In this document: positions 34,265 to 40,375 of the stretch, in pieces
Layout of the letters: each line of letters begins with the position of its first letter
Position numbering within the stretch: the first letter of the stretch is position 1
NCBI GenBank assembly: GCA_052143315.1
Contig: JBKQTE010000098.1
Location: 1-43,222, forward strand
Direction of reading: 5' to 3'
Length of the DNA: 43,222 nucleotides
DNA from: DASZIT01 sp052143315
GTDB taxonomy: Bacteria; Actinomycetota; Acidimicrobiia; Acidimicrobiales; RAAP-2
Notes under the pieces: model-generated
The model's database searches: none
The model's input: only the letters and a program-made list of their open reading frames with translations
What the model was told of the DNA's origin: nothing
Translations under genes and position numbers: made by a program

Positions 34265-36028
34265 TCAGGCGGCGTTGCTGGGGGTCGGCGCCCTGATGCC
34301 GGCGGTGCCCGGTCCGTAGGCGGCCCGCCAGGTGCCCTGGGACGGCTGGATGAGGCTGGCCGGCCCGGCGGCGATCACCGAGTACAGGTTCTCCATCGTC
34401 CGGAGCAAGGGAGCGGTCACCCCGGGGACGGCACCGGGGACCACGTCGGGCGGGATCAGCGGGCTGTCGGTCAGCGCGCCGACCCAGCTGGCGTTGCCGC
34501 TGGCGAACACGCCGCCGCCGTTCGGCACCGTGTACCAGGTGACGTCGGAGAAGTTGTTGCCCCGATTGGGCACGATCGAGTGGGCCACCACGTCGAGGTT
34601 GGCCGGGCTGGAAGCGCCGGGGACGTAGCGGTCGAACTCGCCCTGGACGACCTTCGGCAGCTGCTGGCCCTGGGTGAAGCCGGTGCCGGCGAAGAGCCAC
34701 GAGCCCGGTTCGGTGATCACCATCGGGGCGTCGGCCTCGACGTCCTGGTAGGTGCTCCCGATCAGCTCGCTCTCGGGCTGGAGCACCGGCGACTCGGGCC
34801 AGTTGACGGTGACCTGGGTGTCGTCGACTCCGGTCATCGGGTCCTCGGCCGCCGACTTGTAACAGACCTGCTGGCGGTTCTGGCCCAGCGAGGAGGGCTG
34901 GAGCCGGATCTGTCGGTAGCAGGCGTTGGCCCCCAGGAACGCCAGGTTCACCCCGTTCGCCACCGCCTGCATCGCCCCGTTGCGCATCGGGAGCGACCAG
35001 TACTCGTCATGGCCCAAGCTGAGCATGGCCTTGTGGTTGTTGAGCAGCTGGGGCTGGGCGTGGAAGTCGAGGTCGGTCCAGTAGGTCACGTCCAGGCCCA
35101 GCTGCTCGGCCTGGTAGATGACCGGGAGCTCGTTCCCCACGAAGTCGGCCGCCCCCGAGGCCCAGTCGTGGTCGTAGGGACGGTCGAAGGTCACGACCCG
35201 GGCGCGGTCCTCGAAGGTGCCGCCGGCCGGATCGTGCGTGAACGACAGTGCCCCGTCGGCGTTGCCGTAGTACAGGCTGTAGCCGCCCCAGCGGTTGTAC
35301 GCCTGCCAGGTGGTGACGCTCGACATGATGACCACGGCCGCCGAGGAGGTGTCGTCGCGGACGCACAGGGGCACGAACTGCTGCTCGTTGTCCGGCCCGA
35401 CCAGCTTGAGGAGGTAGGCGCCGGGGGGCCAGGCCTGGTCGACCTCGACGGTGAGCGACGGGCTCCAGTTGCACTCGACGGTGTTGGTAGGCCGGACGAT
35501 GACGGGCGACGCCTGACGGGCGCCGGACACCTCGTCCGACTGGAACACCAGTCGCCCTCCGATGCCCTGGTAGTGGCCCATCCGGTAGGCCTCCACGTGG
35601 AAGTGCGGGGCCTTGGTGCTGACGAAGAGGGTCACCGTGTCGCCGGCCTGGGCGCTCGTCCGGTCGGCGTAGCCCTCGATGTCCCCGGGCTTCTGGGGGG
35701 TGGTCACCCACCAGGCGTTGCCCGTCTTGGCGTTCTCCGCCACGATGGCCTGGTTCACCGGAAGGGTCACCCCGTCGGGCAGGGTGGTGTTGGTGACCCG
35801 GGCCGGCGTGGTGGTGGTCGGCTCGCCCCGGGCCGCCGTGGCGGGAGGGGACGTCGTCCGGTCCGACCGGCCGGTCTCCGACACGGCCACCGCCGCCGCC
35901 GTGGCGGCGGCCACCCCTCCGGCGGCTGCCAGCCCGATGAACCGACGACGGTGGATCAGGGGTGCCCCGTCGGCGGGACCGTCCAGTCGTGCGGGCGTGT
36001 CGGCACTTTCGGATGGCTCGTGCTGCAC
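34265..36028 (-). CDS. Tat-exported DMFase-beta-like protein
   Basis: A 587-residue protein with a twin-arginine signal: HRRRFIGLAAAGGVAAATAA at about 26-46, followed by a Thr/Pro-rich spacer. The mature part resembles the large subunit of N,N-dimethylformamidase. A beta-rich N-terminal region (about 85-215) with GDTVTLFVSTKAPHFHVEAY is followed by the C-terminal domain with FDRPYDHDWASGAADFVGNE, LGLDVTYWTDLDFH and MLSLGHDEYWS. The latter matches the family's HDEYWS signature. Similar secreted domains occur in many actinobacteria with unknown substrates, so formamidase activity is not claimed. GTG 36028 has a TAACAT hexamer 6 nt upstream. A GT39-like enzyme follows 4 nt downstream, linking it to envelope glycans. 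Confidence 0.8.
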   Translation of the reverse strand: MQHEPSESADTPARLDGPADGAPLIHRRRFIGLAAAGGVAAATAAAVAVSETGRSDRTTSPPATAARGEPTTTTPARVTNTTLPDGVTLPVNQAIVAENAKTGNAWWVTTPQKPGDIEGYADRTSAQAGDTVTLFVSTKAPHFHVEAYRMGHYQGIGGRLVFQSDEVSGARQASPVIVRPTNTVECNWSPSLTVEVDQAWPPGAYLLKLVGPDNEQQFVPLCVRDDTSSAAVVIMSSVTTWQAYNRWGGYSLYYGNADGALSFTHDPAGGTFEDRARVVTFDRPYDHDWASGAADFVGNELPVIYQAEQLGLDVTYWTDLDFHAQPQLLNNHKAMLSLGHDEYWSLPMRNGAMQAVANGVNLAFLGANACYRQIRLQPSSLGQNRQQVCYKSAAEDPMTGVDDTQVTVNWPESPVLQPESELIGSTYQDVEADAPMVITEPGSWLFAGTGFTQGQQLPKVVQGEFDRYVPGASSPANLDVVAHSIVPNRGNNFSDVTWYTVPNGGGVFASGNASWVGALTDSPLIPPDVVPGAVPGVTAPLLRTMENLYSVIAAGPASLIQPSQGTWRAAYGPGTAGIRAPTPSNAA

Positions 36029-36034
36029 GCTCCC

Positions 36035-36040
36035 ATGTTA
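36035..36040 (-). promoter_or_regulatory. -10 hexamer TAACAT for the Tat-exported protein gene
   Basis: Minus-strand TAACAT is followed by six bases (GGGAGC) and GTG 36028, the leaderless spacing. The GGGAG itself could act as a weak ribosome binding site but is too close to the start. No gene was seen in 36041-36230. Confidence 0.5.
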
Positions 36041-36230
36041 CCGGCACGGCTGTCAGGCCCTCGTTCCGTGGCAAGTGGCCCGGATCCCCCTGCCTGCCTA
36101 CGCTCGTGACCGGCGGGCCCATGCCCGTCGGCCACCCGGGCGGCCCCGCCGGAACCGGCGGGAGGGAGACCGGATGCGGTTCGGGATCGATACGCGCCGC
36201 GGCGGCGCCCATGTCGACCGGACGCCGGGC

Positions 36231-37751
36231 TCAGCGGGCGGGCACCGGCTGGGGCGGCGGCGGCCCCACGTAGCGGGCCGCGGGCCGGATGAGCCGGTTG
36301 TCGGCGGCCTGCTCCATCACGTGGGTGGCCCAGCCGATGGTGCGGCTCGAGGCGAAGGTGGGGGTGAACATGTCGCGCGGGATCCCGCAGGTGTGCATCA
36401 CCACCCCGGCGAAGAACTCCACGTTGGTGTGAAGCTCGCGGCCCGGCTTCAGCTCCGCCAGGACGTCCACGGTGGTCTGCTCCACCTGGTCGGCCACGTC
36501 GACCAGCTGGCCACCCAGCGAGTGGGCCACGCCCCGCAGGAGCACCGAGCGGGGGTCGTCGGTCTTGTAGACGCGGTGGCCGAAGCCCATGACCCGGTCA
36601 CCGCGGGCGACGGCCCGGCGCAGCCAGGCGTCGGCCCGGTCGGGCGTGCCGATGTCGTCGAGCATGTCGAGGGCTCGGCTGGGGGCGCCCCCGTGGAGCG
36701 GCCCGGACAAGGCGCCGATGGCGCCGGTCACCGCGGCGGCCAGGTCCGCCCCGGTGGAGGTGATCACCCGGGCGGCAAAAGTCGAGGCGTTGAATCCGTG
36801 GTCGATGGTGAGGATCAGGTACTGCTCGACGGCGCGGACGTGGGCATCGGGCGCCTCCTCGCCGAGGAGCATCCACAGATAGTTGGCGGCCGAGGAGAGG
36901 TCGTCGCGGGGCTCTACCGGGTCGAGCCCGTTCCGGAGCCGGTGGGCGGCGGTCAGTAGGGTGGGCACTACGGCGCAGAGGCGGAGGGCCTGGCTCCGGA
37001 GCTCGGGACCGTCGATGTCGTGGGTCGGACGCCATCCGAGCTCGGCGCCGAGCAGTGAGACGCAGGTGCGCAGGGCGTCCAGCGGCGCCGTCCCCGCCGA
37101 CGCCACCGACGGGAGGACGGCAGCCAGCCCGGGCGGCAGACGCCGGAGGCCGGCCACCTCGGCGGCGAAGGCCTCGGCGCCGCTCCGGTCGGGAAGAGCA
37201 CCGTCGAAGAGCAGCTGCCACACGTCCTCGAGCGGCCGGGACGTCGCCAGCTCCACGGCCGAGTACTGCCGGTAGTGAAAGAAGCCCTCGCGGCCCCTGA
37301 CGTCGCCCACTGTGGTCTCGGCCACCGCCACGCCTTCGAGGCCTTTGGGAAGGTCGATCCCGGCCTCCCCGGCCGGTCTGATCTGGGCGACGGCGAGGAG
37401 GTCCCGGAGCGACACCACCCCCACCAGGTCCCCGTCCTCCACCACCGGGAGGTGGCGGTAGTGGTGGTGGGTGAGGCTTGTCCATGCGGCGGCGGCATCC
37501 TCGTCGGGTCCCAGGACGTCGGGATGCGACGTCATCCAGAGCCGCACCGCCTCGACGAGGGGATCGGCGTGGGCGGCAGCCGAGCGCAACAGGTCCCGCT
37601 CGGTGACGATGCCGGCCACCTTGCGGCCGTCGGTGACCACCAATGAGCCGATGTCGTGGTGGTGCATAAGGCGGGCGGCCTCGGACAGCGAGGCGTCGGC
37701 GGCGCAGGTGATCGGCGGGGTGGTCATCAGCTCTCGGACGGCGGTGCCCAT
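36231..37751 (-). CDS. Citrate synthase-family enzyme with N-terminal CBS domain pair
   Basis: A 506-residue fusion. Two CBS repeats fill residues 1-125 (VRELMTTPPITCAADASLSE, GSLVVTDGRKVAGIVTERDLL, then HLPVVEDGDLVGVVSLRDLL), a module that usually binds adenine nucleotides. The citrate-synthase domain (about 135-500) has H318 (DHGFNAST), H353 (GPLHGGA) and H392 (GFGHRVYK). The position of the catalytic Asp in the usual NVDF motif is Glu: E445 in NVEFFAG. The end WATHVMEQAADNRLIRP is canonical. It condenses an acyl-CoA with an oxoacid, either citrate or methylcitrate synthesis, perhaps controlled by nucleotides. ATG 37751 follows GAGGAGG. It is divergent from an HTH-fused relative. Confidence 0.88.
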   Translation of the reverse strand: MGTAVRELMTTPPITCAADASLSEAARLMHHHDIGSLVVTDGRKVAGIVTERDLLRSAAAHADPLVEAVRLWMTSHPDVLGPDEDAAAAWTSLTHHHYRHLPVVEDGDLVGVVSLRDLLAVAQIRPAGEAGIDLPKGLEGVAVAETTVGDVRGREGFFHYRQYSAVELATSRPLEDVWQLLFDGALPDRSGAEAFAAEVAGLRRLPPGLAAVLPSVASAGTAPLDALRTCVSLLGAELGWRPTHDIDGPELRSQALRLCAVVPTLLTAAHRLRNGLDPVEPRDDLSSAANYLWMLLGEEAPDAHVRAVEQYLILTIDHGFNASTFAARVITSTGADLAAAVTGAIGALSGPLHGGAPSRALDMLDDIGTPDRADAWLRRAVARGDRVMGFGHRVYKTDDPRSVLLRGVAHSLGGQLVDVADQVEQTTVDVLAELKPGRELHTNVEFFAGVVMHTCGIPRDMFTPTFASSRTIGWATHVMEQAADNRLIRPAARYVGPPPPQPVPAR

Positions 37752-37839
37752 GAGGCCTCCTCGGGGCCGCCCGGCCACGGCGCCGACGGTCCGGGCTCGT
37801 ACTCGGGTGTCGTGATCAGTGTGCACGCCGATCGACCGG

Positions 37840-37868
37840 AATGTAAATATTGATCAAGTCAATGTCAG
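37840..37868 (-). promoter_or_regulatory. Promoter of the CBS-citrate synthase gene
   Basis: Minus-strand CTGACA (37863-37868) and TACATT (37840-37845) are separated by exactly 17 nt, close to the sigma-70-type consensus. The predicted leader of about 80 nt ends in GAGGAGG before ATG 37751. Confidence 0.6.
37850..37857. promoter_or_regulatory. TTGATCAA palindrome in the divergent citrate-synthase promoter
   Basis: An AT-rich palindrome lies within the 17-nt spacer of the CBS-citrate-synthase promoter. Its TGATCA core recurs at 37813-37818, 38 bp away. A protein bound here would block that promoter and could also affect the divergent gene. The HTH-citrate synthase is one candidate binder, by inference only. 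Confidence 0.4.
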
Positions 37869-37884
37869 ACCGAGCCGGAGGAGG

Positions 37885-37890
37885 TACCGT
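37885..37890 (+). promoter_or_regulatory. -10 hexamer TACCGT for the HTH-citrate synthase gene
   Basis: TACCGT is followed by six bases and ATG 37897. A GGAGGAGG just upstream (37877-37884) would be a good ribosome binding site for a leadered mRNA but lies 12 nt from the ATG, so both modes are possible. Confidence 0.4.
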
Positions 37891-37896
37891 CGCCGA

Positions 37897-39066
37897 ATGG
37901 CCAGGATGCTCGACAGCGACGAGGCCGCCCGCCGGTTGGGGGTGAAGGTGACCACGCTCTATGCCTACGTGAGCCGCGGCCGGCTGGCCTCCCATCCGTC
38001 CCCGGGGAGCCGGCGCAGCCTCTTCGACCTGGACGACATCGAGCGCCTGGCCCGTCGGGACGGTGCCGGTCGACAGGTGGAGGCGCGCCTGGCCACGGTG
38101 ACCACCTCGGTCACCCGGCTGCTGGCCGATGGCCCCTCCTATCGGGGCGCGCTCGCCACCGACCTGGCCGGAGCCGCCTCCTTCGAGGAGGTGGCCGAGC
38201 GCCTGTGGGCGGTGCCACCCGATGACGACCACGACGCCGGCCCACCCTGGACGGCCCTCGTCCTCCCCGACCCGCCGGCGCTGGGGGCCTCGGACCGGTT
38301 GCGGTGGGCGGTGGTCATGGCCGGGGCCCACCAGTCCCTCCGGGCCGACCTTCGGCCGGAGACGGTGACCCGTACCGCCCGAAGCCTGGTGGCCACCATG
38401 GTGGAGGCGCTGCCCGGCCTCCACGTCCCCCCGGGGACCATCGCTGAGCGCCTGACGGCCAAGCTGGCCGGGCGCGCCGACCCGTCGCCGGCGCTGGTCC
38501 GGGCGGTGGGCGCCGCCCTGGTGCTGATGGCCGACCACGAGCTGGCCACCTCAACGGTGGCGGTGAGGGTGGCCGCCTCCACCCGGGCCGACCTCTGCGA
38601 CGCCGTCCTCGCCGGGGTGGGCACCATCGCCGGGCCGCTCCATGGTGGTGCCAGCCAGTCGGCCTATGGACTGCTGGTCGACGCCGAGCGGACCGGCGCC
38701 GAGCGGGCGCTCGACGACACGCTCCGGTGGCAGGGGGTGCTGCCCGGCTTCGGGCACTCCGTCTACGTGGACGGCGACCCGCGCTACGGGGTGTTGCTCG
38801 ACCGGTTCGAGGCGTTGGCCGACGAACGCCAGCGACGGCTGGTGGCGTCCATGGTCGGCCTGGCCGCCGACCACGGGATGCCGCCTCCCAACGTCGACCT
38901 GGCCCTGGCCGCCGTCACCTGGGCGGCGGGGTTGCCCCCCGACGCCGGCCGGACCCTGTTCACCGTGGCCCGGGTGGCCGGGTGGACTGCCCACTATCTC
39001 GAGGAGCTGCGCGAACGGCCACTGCGCTTCCGGGCCCGGGCCGCTTACGCCTCGGTGGATCCGTGA
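37897..39066 (+). CDS. Citrate synthase-family protein with N-terminal helix-turn-helix
   Basis: A 389-residue fusion. Residues 1-50 form a MerR/excisionase-like HTH (LDSDEAARRLGVKVTTLYAY, VSRGRLASHPSPGSRRSLF). The citrate-synthase-like region (about 75-380) keeps H214 (ADHELATST), H249 (GPLHGGA), H287 (GFGHSVY) and D334 (PNVDLAL). The usual Arg after H287 is Ser288, and the C-terminal ARVAGWTAHYLEEL is a diverged form of the family end. HTH-fused citrate-synthase-like proteins are known in actinobacteria, but their role is not settled: they may be enzymes, regulators, or regulators that sense acyl-CoA. It is divergent from the CBS-fused copy across a 145-nt region. Confidence 0.82.
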   Translation: MARMLDSDEAARRLGVKVTTLYAYVSRGRLASHPSPGSRRSLFDLDDIERLARRDGAGRQVEARLATVTTSVTRLLADGPSYRGALATDLAGAASFEEVAERLWAVPPDDDHDAGPPWTALVLPDPPALGASDRLRWAVVMAGAHQSLRADLRPETVTRTARSLVATMVEALPGLHVPPGTIAERLTAKLAGRADPSPALVRAVGAALVLMADHELATSTVAVRVAASTRADLCDAVLAGVGTIAGPLHGGASQSAYGLLVDAERTGAERALDDTLRWQGVLPGFGHSVYVDGDPRYGVLLDRFEALADERQRRLVASMVGLAADHGMPPPNVDLALAAVTWAAGLPPDAGRTLFTVARVAGWTAHYLEELRERPLRFRARAAYASVDP

Positions 39067-39089
39067 GCCGGACGGACCGTCCCGGGACC

Positions 39090-39095
39090 TACCAT
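39090..39095 (+). promoter_or_regulatory. -10 hexamer TACCAT for the SDR gene
   Basis: TACCAT is followed by six bases (CGGGGC) and ATG 39102. It gives the SDR its own leaderless promoter in the 35-nt gap after the HTH-citrate synthase gene. Confidence 0.5.
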
Positions 39096-39101
39096 CGGGG
39101 C

Positions 39102-39917
39102 ATGGCACTCCCGGCCCCCCGCCCCGACCGCACCTCGCTCGTCACCGGGGCCTCCTCGGGGATTGGCGCCGAGATCGCCCGACTGCTGGCGGCGAAGGGG
39201 CATGGTCTGACCCTGGTGGCCCGCCGAGCGGACCGCCTCCGAGCGCTGGCCGACGAGCTGTCGACAGCCCACGACATCCGGCTGGAGGTGATCCCCACCG
39301 ACCTGGCCGACGAGACATCGCGGTCCCACCTGATCACCGAGGTCCAGGCGCGGGGACTGGAAGTCAGCGTCCTGGTGAACAACGCCGGGCTGAGTACCAT
39401 CGGGCCCGCCTCCCGAGGCGACGTGGCCGGCGACCTGGCCATGGTCCGCACCGACGTCGAGGCGGTCGTCCACCTGTGCACCGCCATCCTCCCGGGTATG
39501 GTGGCGCGCCGCAGCGGGTCGATCCTCAACGTGGCCTCCACCGCCGCCTTCCAGCCGCTCCCCGGGCAGGCCGGCTACGGGGCCAGCAAGGCCTTCGTCC
39601 TCTCGTACAGCCACGCTGTCCGGGCCGAGCTCCGGGGGAGCGGCGTCAGCGTCACCGCCCTCTGTCCCGGTCCGGTGGCGACCGGGTTCGCCGGCGCCGC
39701 CGGGTTCTCCGACGCCGAGGCGTCCGAGGCGCTGCCCAGGTTCTTGTGGGTACCGGTGGGGATGGTGGCCGCCGCCGCCGTGGCAGGGCTGGACGCCGAC
39801 CGGGCCGTGGTCATCCCCGGCGCCGGCAACCGGTTCGCCGCCGCCGCCGGATGGCTGACCCCCCGCAGCCTGATCCTGCCGTTGCTGGCCAGGCGCCACC
39901 CGGCGCTGAAGCGCTGA
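39102..39917 (+). CDS. Short-chain dehydrogenase/reductase
   Basis: A 271-residue classical SDR. The nucleotide-binding TGASSGIG is at 15-22, with an Arg-Arg pair after the second strand (VARRADRL) that suggests NADP(H). NNAG is at 93-96, and the catalytic residues are S146 (NVASTAAF), Y159 and K163 (YGASK). PGPVATGF follows the active site. The C-terminal third ends in a hydrophobic/basic tail. The length is typical of the family. The substrate cannot be told; similar enzymes reduce ketones or oxidise alcohols, including acyl chains. The start is set by the upstream TACCAT and by the Rossmann strand beginning at residue 11. Confidence 0.9.
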   Translation: MALPAPRPDRTSLVTGASSGIGAEIARLLAAKGHGLTLVARRADRLRALADELSTAHDIRLEVIPTDLADETSRSHLITEVQARGLEVSVLVNNAGLSTIGPASRGDVAGDLAMVRTDVEAVVHLCTAILPGMVARRSGSILNVASTAAFQPLPGQAGYGASKAFVLSYSHAVRAELRGSGVSVTALCPGPVATGFAGAAGFSDAEASEALPRFLWVPVGMVAAAAVAGLDADRAVVIPGAGNRFAAAAGWLTPRSLILPLLARRHPALKR

Positions 39918-39999
39918 CGCCGACCCCGATGTTCCCCGACCGCGCCACCGGGCACAGGCAGGACCGGCGCACGAGACCGACCGAGGAGAAGAGGCAGCC

Positions 40000-40350
40000 A
40001 TGAGCGACACCACCGAGTGGTCCCCCGACGAGCCGCAGGGCACCGAGGTGTTCGAGCAGGGCGACGAGGCGATGGACGACGCCGACGCCCTCGACCCGAA
40101 CGATGCCGAGGCCCTCCAGCTGGACCCGTCGCTCGACGCCCGGCTACAGGTCGACGACCGCGAGATGGAGGAGGCGGGTGTCGAGTTCGACGATCCCGAG
40201 AAGCTGGCCACCCTCCCCGGTGGCGGTGACGACCCTGATGGCGTGGACGGGCCGGTGGACGACACCGATCCGATCCAGGCGGGTGAGGACGAGGAGTGGG
40301 ACCTCGACGCCGCCGAGGGGCCGACCGAGCCGCCTCCTACCGACGGCTGA
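40000..40350 (+). CDS. Small acidic protein of unknown function
   Basis: A 116-residue, strongly acidic protein (Asp/Glu-rich throughout, almost no Lys or Arg) that I do not recognise. It has no signal peptide and no membrane segment. A central part (DPSLDARLQVDDREMEEAGV, EFDDPEKLATLPGG) looks more conserved than the Asp/Gly/Pro-rich ends. It may be largely disordered. ATG 40000 follows a purine-rich GAGGAGAAGAGG, so it appears to use an ordinary ribosome binding site. It lies 82 nt after the SDR and converges on the helicase gene with a 25-nt gap. Confidence 0.7.
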   Translation: MSDTTEWSPDEPQGTEVFEQGDEAMDDADALDPNDAEALQLDPSLDARLQVDDREMEEAGVEFDDPEKLATLPGGGDDPDGVDGPVDDTDPIQAGEDEEWDLDAAEGPTEPPPTDG

Positions 40351-40375
40351 GCCCCCGGGGACCGGCGCCGGAGCA

